Assembly (NCBI RefSeq): GCF_036030735.1 | Contig: NZ_CP107928.1 | Location: forward strand, 620,001 to 684,000 | Length of the DNA: 64,000 nt | Direction: 5' to 3' | Source of the DNA: Streptomyces sp. NBC_00425 | Lineage (GTDB): Bacteria > Actinomycetota > Actinomycetes > Streptomycetales > Streptomycetaceae | Shown here: one piece after another, positions 51,270-60,593 of the stretch | How the letters are laid out: each line of letters starts with the position of its first letter | Numbering within the stretch: position 1 is the first letter of the stretch | Program-made: the position numbers and the translations under genes | The notes under the pieces: generated by a model | Database searches by the model: none | Seen by the model: the letters and a program-made list of their open reading frames with translations, nothing else | What the model was told of the DNA's origin: nothing

Positions 51270-52482
51270 CCCGCCTCCCGCGCCCGCGTCGACTCCGTCG
51301 CCGGACAGATCCGCGCCGCCTGCCCCGAGCTCCAGGTCGACGTGACCGTGGGCAGTTCCCCGGCGCCGCAGACGGTCGCGCTGCCGCAGAACGTCAAGGT
51401 CACCGAGTACTGGGCCGCCAAGGGAGTCGCCCTGCGAATCCTCAAGGCGGTGGACAGCAAGAGCGCCGTCCTGCTCGCCCTGGTCCTGGTGATGTGCGCA
51501 CTGTTCGTCGGACAGGCCGCCCTGGCCTCCGTACGCTCCCGGCGCACCGAGCTCAGAACCCTGCGCTGTGTCGGCTGGAGCGCTCCGGAGATTCTCCGGC
51601 TCATCCTCGATGAGCCGGCGGTGATCGGACTCGGCGCGGGCACACTCGGCGCCCTCCTCGCCCACGGTCTGGGAGCCCTGGGCGGACTGCCCTTCTCGGC
51701 GGCCAAGGCGGCTCTCGTCCTCCCCATCGCTCTGCTGCTCGCGCTGAGCGCCGGCTCGGTGCCCGCCTGGCGGGCCACGCGCGTCCAGCCGCTGGACGCC
51801 GTCACTCCCCCGGCCACCGGCGCCCGCCGCGCGGCCACCGCCCCGTTCCATCGCCGGCCTCGCGCTGAACAACCTGCTGCGCGTCCCCGGTCGGACCGTA
51901 CTGGGCGCGGCCGGACTCGCGCTCGGCGTCGCCGCGTTCACCGTTCTGATCACCCTGACGCTCGCCTTCCAGGGCGAGATCGCGGGCTCGTTGCTCGGCA
52001 ACGCGGTCGTCGCGCAGGCTCGTACGGCCGACCACCTCAGCGTGGCCCTGACCCTGTTGCTCGGCGCCGCCGGCGCAGTGGACATGCTGGTCCTCTCCCT
52101 GCGCGAACGGGCCGCAGATCTCGCCGTGCTGAGCGCTTCCGGCTGGTCGAGACGCGAACTCGGTCGCCTCGCCCTGTACGAAGGGGCCGGGCTCGCCCTC
52201 CTGGGCGGGCTCACGGGCGCCGTCGCGGGACTGGCCACGGTCCTCGCGGTGGGCCGAGGGCTCTGGGAAGGAAGGTTCCTGACGATGACCGCGGCAGCAC
52301 TGCTGTCCACACTGGCGGGTGTCTGCCTCGTCTGCGGGGTCCTCGCACTCAGTGTCCGGACGCTGCACCGCATCGCACCGGTCCACCTGCTCGCCGGGGA
52401 ATGCCGGGGAATGAGGAGCGCGACCGCCCAGGGCCGCGGAGAAGTTCCGACCGGCCACGCTGAGCGTCAGACGTGGCCATGA
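51270..52482 (+). pseudogene. FtsX/MacB-type ABC transporter permease, 5'-truncated and frameshifted
   Basis: Starts in frame with the recombinase fragment (SRARVDSVAGQIRAACPELQ), then a TM domain (AVLLALVLVMCALFVGQAAL, VRSRRTELRTLRCVGWSAPE) typical of FtsX permeases in which R..E...LR.(V/L)G is conserved. A one-base shift near 51845 breaks the frame. It continues as IAGLALNNLLRVPGRTVLGA and a second FtsX domain (RERAADLAVLSASGWSRREL) to 52482. No ATPase partner is present. Confidence 0.75.
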
Positions 52483-52773
52483 CCCTTGGCCTGAGTCCGT
52501 GCGTCTCTGGGGCACTTTCGAGGGACGGCCGTCCACCGCATGCCTGACGTGCGGCGGCCGGCCGCCTTGTGCTGCCGGGTCTGATTCCGGCACGCGCTTC
52601 ATGCGGGGGCGTCGTTCGGCTCATGCGTGGGCGCCGTTCGGCGACGACGACGGAGATCCGGAGGCGCCCGCCCACACCTGCGCGGCCTCGCCGACCACGC
52701 TCGGTCCCCGAACACCTCACGAACTACCGGCCGAGCACCTCACCAGGTCTTCAGGCTGCTGCGTACTGAGCGA

Positions 52774-53190
52774 TATCGGGCCGTACTCATCTGTGACGTC
52801 CAGGAGTTGATGCGGCTCGGACTGCGCACGGTGGTGGACAGCCAGGCGGACCTCACGGTCGTCGGCGAGGCCGGGGACGGCGAGACGGCCGTGGCCCAGG
52901 CATCCACGCTGCGCCCGGACCTCGTCCTCATGAAGACGCGACTGCCGCACCTGGACGGCATCTCGGCCACCGCGCGATTGCGCACCGCACTGCCCGACAC
53001 CCGCGGGCTTGTCCTCACCGCTCGCGACCGCGACGAGTACGCCTACGCGCGCTCCGCGCCGGAGCCAGCGGCTTCCAGCACGACACCGGCCACTGCGCGC
53101 CCACCTCCGGCAGGTACCCGACCCTCGTTCGCATCGCGGGCGGTGGTGTCCTCTGGTCGGCCTGTTCCCGAGCGCCGGCCGGTGGCGGCG
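52774..53190 (+). pseudogene. NarL-type response regulator receiver relic lacking the phospho-acceptor
   Basis: YRAVLICDVQELMRLGLRTV and DLTVVGEAGDGETAVAQAST are a receiver domain. The phosphorylation site segment RPDLVLMKTRLPHLDG has Lys where Asp is required, and the first acidic pair is reduced to one Asp (ICDVQ). A frameshift near 53045 follows (LRAGASGF appears in another frame), and the LuxR output domain is missing. Confidence 0.65.
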
Positions 53191-53379
53191 TAGGTGAAGG
53201 TGCTGCGGCTCCAGGCCATTCGGCGCAGGCGCCAGGTCGGTGTGCACGATCTCCTGATGGTCTCGGTTTCGAGGCGCACTGCATGCGGGCGCCCACGCCT
53301 CTTGCCCCGGACCGGTGGGTCTGGTTTTGTACGGCGCTACAGGGGCGTGATCACGCAGACACGGGGAGAAACGAGCGGC

Positions 53380-54204
53380 GTGGACCGGGGAACACAGGCA
53401 AGGACCAGAGACTCCCTGCCGGAAGGACTCGGTCGGGCGATACGGGAGACCGCGAGTGCCATCGCCGCGCTCCTGGACGGCGCGACGGACATGACCGGTC
53501 CCGTACCGGGGTTGGAGTGGACCGTCGGTGAGACGGCGGCCCACCTGGCACTGGCCAACGGCCTGATGGCCGATCTCGCGTCCGGCCAGGAACGCCTCTA
53601 CGGAGACGGCACGCCGCAGAGTCTCGCGGCGGCCAATGCACAGAGCCTCGTCGAGTTCCCGGAGCGCACGGCAGAACCGCTGGCCGCGATGATCGTGGAG
53701 CAGGCCGAAGCGTTCCTGGACGCGATGGACCGCGCCGTGACGGACGGGACCGCGGGCCGGACGCTCGCGACCCCGCTCGGTCCCATGGACCACGACGTTC
53801 TCGCCTCGTACCTGCTGACCCACATGCTGGGCCACGGTTACGATCTCGCCCGCGGGCTGCGTCGGCCGCACATGATCAACGAGAGGCGGGTCGGGTTGTG
53901 CCTGCCGTTCCTGAAGACGGCGATGCCGCGCGTCGCCACCGCCTCCGCTCTGACGGCCCGTTACACCGTGCGCGTCCGGGGAGGCACGGCATTCGGCGTC
54001 ACGTTCACCGACGGCGCGGTCGAGGTGCTTCCTGACCCGCCGGAGCGTTCGGAGTGCACCATCCTCACCGAGCCGGTCGCCTTCCTCCTCATCGCGCTGG
54101 GACGTCTGGGCCCGTGGCAGGCCATGGCACGCGGAGCTGTGCTCGCCTGGGGCCGCAAACCCTGGCTGGCCCCCCGCTTCCCCACTCTGTTCGTCGCACC
54201 CTGA
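53380..54204 (+). CDS. mycothiol-dependent maleylpyruvate isomerase family protein (DinB-like)
   Basis: A 274-aa protein from GTG 53380 (VDRGTQARTRDSLPEGLGRA); GGGGAG lies 11 nt upstream and GTG 53347 is an alternative. The N-terminal DinB-like four-helix bundle contains LEWTVGETAAHLALANGL with the first His ligand and LASYLLTHMLGHGYDLARGL with H-x3-H, the metal site of the family. The C-terminal part (about 180-274) resembles the MDMPI-C/SCP2-like domain. These enzymes use mycothiol for isomerisation, conjugation or detoxification in Actinobacteria. It is the only intact gene in a 5-kb stretch of relics. Confidence 0.85.
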   Translation: MDRGTQARTRDSLPEGLGRAIRETASAIAALLDGATDMTGPVPGLEWTVGETAAHLALANGLMADLASGQERLYGDGTPQSLAAANAQSLVEFPERTAEPLAAMIVEQAEAFLDAMDRAVTDGTAGRTLATPLGPMDHDVLASYLLTHMLGHGYDLARGLRRPHMINERRVGLCLPFLKTAMPRVATASALTARYTVRVRGGTAFGVTFTDGAVEVLPDPPERSECTILTEPVAFLLIALGRLGPWQAMARGAVLAWGRKPWLAPRFPTLFVAP

Positions 54205-54683
54205 CCATGGCGCTCCCTGCTGAAGCCCGGCACTGAGAGCCGTCATGGCGGCGGGCCGAACGCCCTCGCCGACATCACCGCAGGGCGCTCATCTGATGAT
54301 CACGGAAAGAAGGCGGCATCATCGTGATCAGCTCCTGAAGCCAGACGGGCAGCCCTGTCCGCGCCTGCGTGGCCCACCTGGCCATCCCATGGCCCACCTG
54401 GCGATCCCTGGTGTCGACCACGGTCTGCGCTGTGCGGAAGGACCGGTTCGCGGAGCCACGGGCTTTGGCCGATGCACCTCCCGCCCGGCCTCCGGGACGG
54501 CGACAGCGCACCGGCCAGAGCCAGCGGGAGCGTGAGACTTCCCGACCTGCATGCCCGCCTCCTGAGGACGTCCTGGCCATCGGCTCCCGGTATCCCCTGG
54601 CAGACATCGCTCATGGCGAAAACACAATTGACTTCCTGTTTGTGATCCCAGGTCGTGGCTAATTGATCATCGCGTGACTTCCG
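54205..54683. other. 479-bp region without a recognisable gene
   Basis: TGATCACG (about 54296) and CGTGATCA (about 54330) form an inverted repeat. The sequence after 54660 is less GC-rich and truncates the sugar permease beyond it, so this may be a fragment of inserted mobile DNA. I cannot identify a transposase in it. Confidence 0.4.
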
Positions 54684-55172
54684 AGCCGGCATGAAGAACA
54701 GCGACCGGAACAGACCGATGGCCTTGAGCTTGCGGTTCAGCAAGATCGCCAGCCCGAGTGCCAGAGCCGTCTGGAAGGGGGCGACGACCACGGCGAAGGT
54801 CAGGTTGTCGAGCAGGGCCCGGAGGAACGGGCCGGCCAGGTCGGGGTCGGTGAACAGCCGCCGGTACTGCTCCAGGCCGAAGCAGGTGGGCTCCAGCGGG
54901 GAGCCGAGGCGCACGTTGTGGAAGGAGAGCACCACGGCGTAGCCGTAGGGGATGCCGGCGAAGGCGATGAGTCCGGCGAGGGCGGGGCCGGACATCGCCA
55001 GTCCGTGGATCCGGTCGCGGTTCTTCGGCGCCGGCCGCGCCGATCGGGACGGCCGGGTGGATCGGGACGGCCGCGCCGATCGGGACGGCCGGGTGGATCG
55101 GGACGGCCGGGTGACGGCGTCCGCGCCGTCCGGGGTGAGTCCCGCGTGGGGCCGGGCTTCCTTGAGCCCCAC
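54684..55172 (-). pseudogene. ABC sugar-transporter permease (MalF/UgpA-like), 3'-truncated
   Basis: Starts near GTG 55172 (VGLKEARPHAGLTPDGADAV), runs through an N-terminal repeat tail, then NRDRIHGLAMSGPALAGLIA, FGLEQYRRLFTDPDLAGPFL, RALLDNLTFAVVVAPFQTAL and LNRKLKAIGLFRSLFFMPA. These are TM1-TM3 of a binding-protein-dependent sugar permease. Homology stops at 54684, before TM4 and the EAA loop, so the protein cannot function. No partner genes. Confidence 0.75.
55042..55113. repeat. four tandem 18-bp units
   Basis: GATCGGGACGGCCGGGTG (units 1, 3-type and 4) and GATCGGGACGGCCGCGCC alternate in four consecutive 18-bp units. On the minus strand they encode an Arg-Pro-Ser-rich tail (RPSRST/RPSRSA repeats) at the N-terminus of the permease relic. 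Confidence 0.85.
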
Positions 55173-55205
55173 CCGGTCCTGCGTCCGCCGGTCCACCGGG
55201 CGTAC

Positions 55206-55500
55206 AGTCCGCCGCCGTTGGAGAAGTGCAGTGCCCGGTCGATCCGGTACGGCAGGTCGGTGACGGTGGTCCGATGGCTCGCGGCGAGGTGCGGTTCGAG
55301 GAAGCCCGGCAGGTCGACCCACTCCGGCCCCTTGAAGGTGGGGCTGCGCACGTCGGGCGCCAGCCGCCCCGAGGGGTCCGCCACGGCCTGCTCCACCACC
55401 CCGTAGGCCGACACGCGGTAGCGGTCGGCGAGGGCGCCGTACCGGACGTGGAGCAGGCCGTTCCGCCAGCGCAGATCGCTGGGAACGAATAGGCGATCAG
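55206..55500 (-). pseudogene. unidentified protein C-terminal relic
   Basis: A coding-like frame reads SDLRWRNGLLHVRYGALADR, VSAYGVVEQAVADPSGRLAP, GPEWVDLPGFLEPHLAASHR and RALHFSNGGGLYARW. No start codon, and homology-like character begins abruptly near 55500. It may be the C-terminus of an enzyme once next to the sugar permease. I do not recognise the family. Confidence 0.35.
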
Positions 55501-55770
55501 AGCGGCGCCTGGGTTCGGAATTTGTTCACGTTTCACACGTCGCCGACAGCCCGCACCGCTCAGTTGCCGGACCGGTTTTCGGACCTGCAGCGCGGTGCCC
55601 GGTGCGCTCCCCCGGGTGCGCCCCGCCGATCGGAGGAGCGCCGCCCACCCGATCAGTCATCATCCGTGCGCCCCGCCGCCCCGGCTCCCCGTACGGCTCG
55701 GAGCCGGCGGAGATGCTGAGCCCTCCTGGGAACAACCGTTCCTCAGGGCGAACGGTCATCGGAGGCGACC

Positions 55771-56976
55771 ATGCCACAACTGACTCTCGTCGACCACAAG
55801 GTGAAGCACAAATCGACCGTCCCGGCGAACTCCGGCGAGGAGATCGAACTCTTCGTTCGGGAGTACAAGAAGGCCACCGGGGCCACCGGCACGCCCAAGC
55901 CGGTCCTCATGCTCCACGGCAGGAGCGTTCCGGCCCTTCCCGGCTTCGACCTCGTGCTCCCTCCCAAAGGCAGTTCCCCCAACCCGGACACCAGCTACAG
56001 CTGGGCGCAGTTCCTGGCGGGCAAGGGCTACGACGTATACATCATGGACCTCCAGGGCTCCGGGCTCTCGCCCCGCCCGAAGATGGAGGACCCGTGCAAC
56101 GCAAACCCCGCGCAACGGGGGCTGCTGGAAACCAATCCCGGCACCGGGACCTGCTCCCCGACGGCGCCCTACCCGCACCAACTGGGCAACTCCCAGAGCG
56201 AATGGGACGAACTGGCCACCGTCGTCAAGTTCATCAGGGCCCGGTGCAACAACGCGAAGGTCTCCTTCATCGGCTGGTCCGCGGCCTCGTTCGTCATGGG
56301 CCCGTACGCGCTGCAGCATCCCGGGGACGTGGCGGGCATGTTCCTTCTCGCGCCCATCTTTCCCCCGGCCGGCCGCTGGTCGACACACCCGGAGGCACCC
56401 TTCGCCCCGCCTCCCGGGACGGGACTGCCGACGCAGCCCGAGTCAAAGCCGCCCGCGGTCTTCGGCTTTCCGATGAACCTGACCAGCAAGGGGACCCTGC
56501 AGGCCACCGTCAGTGACAAGGACCTCGCCGGCCACGTGTGGCAGACCATCATGGACTGCGACAGCCTCGGCCAGAAGTGGGGCGGCACCACCGCAGGGGC
56601 GCCTGAAGGCGTCATGCGGTGGCGCAACTCCTACTGGTGGGGCTGGAACACGAGCACCGTGCCGTACGGCTCCACGCTCGGCACCGCTGTGCCGGTGTGC
56701 ATCGTCTACGGAGACCAGGACACCACGGCCAATACGGCTGTCGAGTTGGGACCGGTGCTGCACTTCTCCGTTCCGGACCTCTACCGGGCGATTCCGGGCG
56801 CCGACAAACTGATGATCCGGGTCGAGGGCTGGGACCACCAGCCGGTCTGGGAACGCCGGCCCAACCAGACGCTGCAGCAGATGTCCTGGAAATGGCTCGA
56901 CGACAAGAAGGTGTACGGCGTCGAGAGCGGAAGCTGGTTCATGGACGCGGACGGCGTGGTGAGCGAAGTGGAATGA
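55771..56976 (+). CDS. alpha/beta-hydrolase fold protein
   Basis: A 401-aa protein, MPQLTLVDHKVKHKSTVPAN, without a signal peptide. Alpha/beta-hydrolase markers: VLMLHGRSVPALPGFD (oxyanion HG), YDVYIMDLQGSGLS, the nucleophile elbow SFIGWSAASFVMG (Ser about residue 171), VPVCIVYGDQDTTANTA with the acidic residue, and RVEGWDHQPVWE with the catalytic His. The length (401) and the insertion rich in Cys and Pro at about 108-145 set it apart from simple esterases. Similar Streptomyces proteins are annotated only as hydrolases. A hairpin terminator follows 40 bp after the stop. Substrate unknown. Confidence 0.88.
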   Translation: MPQLTLVDHKVKHKSTVPANSGEEIELFVREYKKATGATGTPKPVLMLHGRSVPALPGFDLVLPPKGSSPNPDTSYSWAQFLAGKGYDVYIMDLQGSGLSPRPKMEDPCNANPAQRGLLETNPGTGTCSPTAPYPHQLGNSQSEWDELATVVKFIRARCNNAKVSFIGWSAASFVMGPYALQHPGDVAGMFLLAPIFPPAGRWSTHPEAPFAPPPGTGLPTQPESKPPAVFGFPMNLTSKGTLQATVSDKDLAGHVWQTIMDCDSLGQKWGGTTAGAPEGVMRWRNSYWWGWNTSTVPYGSTLGTAVPVCIVYGDQDTTANTAVELGPVLHFSVPDLYRAIPGADKLMIRVEGWDHQPVWERRPNQTLQQMSWKWLDDKKVYGVESGSWFMDADGVVSEVE

Positions 56977-57015
56977 AGCCCTCGGGCCACGGCGCCACGC
57001 AGGGACGAGCCGGGG

Positions 57016-57044
57016 CCGGGCCGCGGAGTGTGAGTGCGGCCCGG
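57016..57044 (+). terminator. hairpin after the alpha/beta-hydrolase gene
   Basis: CCGGGCCGC (57016-57024), an 11-nt loop, GCGGCCCGG (57036-57044): a 9-bp perfect stem with GC-rich flanks that extend it imperfectly. Confidence 0.55.
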
Positions 57045-57202
57045 CGCCGGCGGCCAGGACCGAAGATCGCCGGACCGCCGACCGGGACGGCAGCGACGTG
57101 ACAGGTCACCGGAAGCGTCCGAGCCGGGACAAGGCCGATGTCGACCAGCGATGACCGGCGCAGGCAGGCGACATCGGGAATCGGACGGTAACCGCGTGTC
57201 GA

Positions 57203-57640
57203 TCACAGGCGAGGGCGGTTCAGCAGCCGGGAGAGCACGATGGCGCTCTCGGTCCGCTCGACAGGAGCGGTGGCCCGCACGCGCTGGATGGCCTGCTCCA
57301 GGTGGGTGATGTCTCTTGCGAGCATGTGGACGACCGCGTCGGCGGCTCCGGAGACGGTACAGGCTTCGACGACCTCGGGAATGTCCTCCAGAGCACGGCG
57401 CAGTTCGGCGGGGGTGGGGTTACCGGTGCAGTAGACCTCGACGAAAGCCTCGGTGTGCCAGGCCAGCGCCTGGGGATCGACGAGAGCGGTGAAACCGCGG
57501 ATCGCACCCGTGGCCACCAGTCGGTCGAGGCGCCGCTTGGCTGCCGGCGCGGACAACCCGGCAGCCTTTCCGATCTCGGCGTATGTGGCGCGGGCGTCGC
57601 GCAGCACGCAGCGGACGATCGCTTGGTCGATGACGTCCAT
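57203..57640 (-). CDS. Lrp/AsnC family regulator
   Basis: A 145-aa regulator starting MDVIDQAIVRCVLRDARATY at 57640. N-terminal HTH (residues 1-55, YAEIGKAAGLSAPAAKRRLD), C-terminal RAM/ACT ligand domain (about 68-140, VEVYCTGNPTPAELRRALED, GAADAVVHMLARDITHLEQA). These proteins bind amino acids and wrap DNA as octamers. It is divergent from the M20 peptidase gene with 169 bp between starts, which contain TCTTGCAAGA (57703-57712, a perfect 10-bp palindrome). The peptidase is the likely target, with an amino-acid-derived inducer. Confidence 0.92.
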   Translation of the reverse strand: MDVIDQAIVRCVLRDARATYAEIGKAAGLSAPAAKRRLDRLVATGAIRGFTALVDPQALAWHTEAFVEVYCTGNPTPAELRRALEDIPEVVEACTVSGAADAVVHMLARDITHLEQAIQRVRATAPVERTESAIVLSRLLNRPRL

Positions 57641-57809
57641 GCCTTCCCTCCCGGCCTCGGAGTGGGCGACCACGGCGCAAGAATTCGCCACAGCCCCGCT
57701 CATCTTGCAAGAAAACGGTGGTAGAGCGAAGTAAATGGCGATTGTTTGCACCGGCTGCCGAACATAGTCTCCCGCTGTCCTGATGTCACGAGACGGGAGC
57801 GGTGCGGAG

Positions 57810-59084
57810 ATGACGGCACACCTGAGCGATGTGGAAGCCACGGCACTGGCCGCGGTGGATGAGGCGGCCATCGCCCACTTGCTGCTGGAACTTCTCGCTG
57901 TGCCCAGCGTGACGGGGAGCGCCGCGGAGTCCGAGCTTCAGCACGTTCTGGCCCAGCGCCTGGAACGTATGGATCTCGCGGTCGACCTGTGGTCCATGAA
58001 CCTGCCCGAGCTGCGCGAGCATCCACGATTTCCGGGCTGTGAGGCTCCCCGCACGGAGGCGTGGGGCCTGGTGGGAGGCACGCCGCAGGTCGGCGACGGG
58101 CCGAGCCTCGTCCTCCAGGGGCATGTCGACGTCGTCCCTCCCGGGGACCTGGCGCAATGGCGGGGTGACCCGTTCCAGCCGCGGGTCACCGGGGACGTGG
58201 TGCACGCCCGGGGAGCATGCGACATGAAAGCCGGCGTGGTGGCGATAGTCGCCGCACTCGCCGCGATACGGGCCGCTGGCGCAAGGCTGCGCGGCCAGGT
58301 GTCCGCGCACTTCGTCGTCAGCGAAGAGGACGGAGGACTCGGGGCGTTCGGCACCCTCCTACGCGGCTACACCGGTGACGCCTGCATCATCACGGAACCG
58401 ACCAGCGGCGCCCTCATGACCGCGAACGCGGGCGCCCTGACCTTTCGCATCGACGTGCCCGGCCAGGCCACCCACGGCAGCACCAGGTACGCCGGAGTGA
58501 GCGCCATCGACGCGTACTTGCCCATCCACCGCGCACTCGCCCGCCTGGAAGCCCGCCGCAACACAGGCGCCGATCCCCTCATGTCCGACTACCCCATCCC
58601 CTACCCGCTGTCCGTCGGCGCCGTGCGGGCCGGCGACTGGGCCAGCAGCGTGCCCGATCTGCTGGTGGCCGAAGGAAGACTGGGCGTCCGGCTCGGTGAG
58701 GACCCGGCGCGGGCCCGCAACGAACTGGAGGCCTGCGTGGCCGAAGCGTGCGCAGCCGACCCCTGGCTGCGCTCCCGTCCCGCCACGGTGACGTGGCCCG
58801 GCGGCCAGTTCGCCAGCGGACGGCTCCCGGCCGGACACCCGCTGGCCTCGCTGGTCGCCGACGCCCACACCGATGTCACCGGCGGCCCCCGGCCTGCTGA
58901 GCGAGGCGCCCCGTACGGCAGTGACCTGCGTCTGTACTCCGGGGCAGGCATCCCCACACTGCAGTACGGCCCCGGCGACGTCACCCTGGCCCACGGTCCG
59001 CGGGAGAGCGTTCACGTCAGCGAGGTCGTCACCGTCACTCGAACGCTGGTACTCGCCGCACTGCGCATGGTCGGCACCAAGTAG
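57810..59084 (+). CDS. M20 family metallopeptidase / deacylase (ArgE/DapE-like)
   Basis: A 424-aa enzyme from ATG 57810 (MTAHLSDVEATALAAVDEAA; GGAG 9 nt upstream); ATG 57783 is an alternative. Metal ligands of the M20 fold: LQGHVDVVPPGD (His and catalytic Asp), GACDMKAGVVA (bridging Asp), VSEEDGG (catalytic Glu and ligand Glu), and the C-terminal LAHGPRESVHVSE His. The dimerisation domain is about residues 205-310. Such enzymes cleave N-acyl or peptide bonds in amino-acid metabolism (acetylornithine, succinyl-diaminopimelate, carnosine types). The divergent AsnC regulator suggests substrate- or product-induced amino-acid catabolism. Confidence 0.92.
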   Translation: MTAHLSDVEATALAAVDEAAIAHLLLELLAVPSVTGSAAESELQHVLAQRLERMDLAVDLWSMNLPELREHPRFPGCEAPRTEAWGLVGGTPQVGDGPSLVLQGHVDVVPPGDLAQWRGDPFQPRVTGDVVHARGACDMKAGVVAIVAALAAIRAAGARLRGQVSAHFVVSEEDGGLGAFGTLLRGYTGDACIITEPTSGALMTANAGALTFRIDVPGQATHGSTRYAGVSAIDAYLPIHRALARLEARRNTGADPLMSDYPIPYPLSVGAVRAGDWASSVPDLLVAEGRLGVRLGEDPARARNELEACVAEACAADPWLRSRPATVTWPGGQFASGRLPAGHPLASLVADAHTDVTGGPRPAERGAPYGSDLRLYSGAGIPTLQYGPGDVTLAHGPRESVHVSEVVTVTRTLVLAALRMVGTK

Positions 59085-59473
59085 CAGCCACCAGCGACTC
59101 GCACTCCGGTGCCGCCCGCATCCACTGAGCGGGCGGCTGCGCCGGAGCCCATGCCGGTCACCAGCCGGTGACGCGCCCCACTTGTCCTGGATCTCCGGTG
59201 TGGTGTTCGTGGTTGGCCGGCCGACTGCCCCAGCCACCCAGGCGCCGGCGACGAACGCGCCCCGGGCGTTGCGGCGGCGGTCACCGCAGCGTGCGCGCAC
59301 ATCGGCTGCGACGATGCGGCTGTCTGCCGGGCGGAGGACACTCACGTTCAACGGGACGGTAATCACGAGCGGCCCCGGTTCTTACCGCCCCATCAGCACA
59401 GAGGTCCGGCCCGGGGAACCCGCCAAGACCGGCTGGCTTCTCTCACTGCCTGGATCCGTGCCCCGGGGTCTGA
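59085..59473. other. 389-bp region without a recognisable gene
   Basis: Between the M20 stop and the convergent DinB gene stop. A minus-strand frame (VPLNVSVLRPADSRIVAADV...) looks weakly protein-like but has no start signal or family. Confidence 0.45.
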
Positions 59474-60049
59474 TCATTGACCTACTCGGCCGTCGATCCG
59501 CTCGCGCAGGAGATCGGCGTGGCCGCAGTGCCTCGCGTACTCGGCGATCTGCATCACCAGGATTTCGCGAAGCGGAGCCTCCCCGGCCAGCGTGCCGAGG
59601 TCGGCGAATCCAGCGAGGAAACGGTCGGTCAGTTCCATTTCGGCCCGCCACTGGCGCCACGCGTCCGCCACGACCGTCGGGTCGGCGATCGCGCCGTTCC
59701 AGTCGCCGTCACGGTCTTCGGCGGTGCGGTAGATCCTGGGCGAGTCCTCGCCGGCCAACCGGCGAAAGTGCCGTTCGTCCTCGGCCATGTGCCGCACCAG
59801 CCCGAGCAGTGACATCGTGGACGGCGGTACGGAGCGCCGGGCCATCTGGTCGGCGTCCAAGTCAGCACACTTCATCTCGATGGTGAGGCGGAAGTGGCGC
59901 AGACTGTCCAGCAGCGTGCCGCGTTCGTCGACCGTCTCGACTTCGGTCTCGCGCGGGTCGTCGTCCGGGTCGACCCACATGTCGGGATAGATGGTGGAGG
60001 GGGCCCACCGAGTCACCACTGCCTCGTTGTCGCGCTCTCCTGGCTCCAT
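59474..60049 (-). CDS. DinB/DUF664 family protein
   Basis: A 191-aa protein starting MEPGERDNEAVVTRWAPSTI at 60049; ATG 60097 would add 16 residues. The DinB-type four-helix bundle has ERGTLLDSLRHFRLTIEMKC, SMSLL-like MSLLGLVRHMAEDERHFRRL with the first His ligand, and ILVMQIAEYARHCGHADLLR with the H-x3-H metal site. DUF664 proteins belong to the DinB/YfiT superfamily, often thiol-dependent transferases. Very common in Streptomyces; function mostly unassigned. Apparently monocistronic. Confidence 0.88.
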   Translation of the reverse strand: MEPGERDNEAVVTRWAPSTIYPDMWVDPDDDPRETEVETVDERGTLLDSLRHFRLTIEMKCADLDADQMARRSVPPSTMSLLGLVRHMAEDERHFRRLAGEDSPRIYRTAEDRDGDWNGAIADPTVVADAWRQWRAEMELTDRFLAGFADLGTLAGEAPLREILVMQIAEYARHCGHADLLRERIDGRVGQ

Positions 60050-60097
60050 GGGCGCATCGTGGTGCGCATCGACTCCGTCCGCCACTGAATATCGCAT

Positions 60098-60565
60098 CTG
60101 AGTCGGCCGGCGGCCGACCGACCGCGTCCTGCCCTACAGGCGGCCGCCGCCGAACAACGCCGAGGGGCCGCGGGAGCAGCGGGCCGCTGCCGACGAACAG
60201 CGCAGACCGGCCGTCGCGGACCGCCGGCCGGCCGCTGAGGAGCAGGCGCGGGACCAGCGGGCGGAGCAGGAACGACGGACGGCCTTCTTCGAGCAGGCGG
60301 GCAGGGACGCCGCACTGTGGCCCGTGTTCATGCACATGGTCCGCTCCGCCTCCGGCAAAGCCGTCGAGTGCGGCGCTCAGAGCCCCGCCCACGGCAACGG
60401 ACTGTCGCCGACGGAGAGCAGGGTCTCCTGCAAGCCACCGCCGCCCTCGCCGACGAACTCGTGCAGACCTACGGCTGTCCCGAGATCCGTGCACGGACGC
60501 GTCGCCTGTCACGGCCAGGATTCGTGCGTCCATCAGGACGGGATTTCCCAGTGAACGACGGGCGC
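60098..60565. other. 468-bp region with a coding-like charged relic
   Basis: A rightward frame at about 60155-60375 reads REQRAAADEQRRPAVADRRP, then AEQERRTAFFEQAGRDAALW, PVFMHMVRSASGKAVECG. It is a charged helical segment that stops without a recognised domain and has no start. It resembles the C-terminus of a long coiled-coil protein of mobile elements, but I cannot assign it. Confidence 0.35.
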
Positions 60566-60593
60566 ATGGTACCGCTGGTACCGTGGGTACCAT
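60566..60593. promoter_or_regulatory. triple GGTACC operator over the antitoxin start codon
   Basis: GGTACC occurs three times in exact 9-bp phase: 60568-60573, 60577-60582, 60586-60591. The whole block is symmetrical, AT-GGTACC ... GGTACC-AT, and the last AT is the beginning of the antitoxin ATG (60592). Regularly phased palindromic boxes are typical of antitoxin autorepression. Confidence 0.7.
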
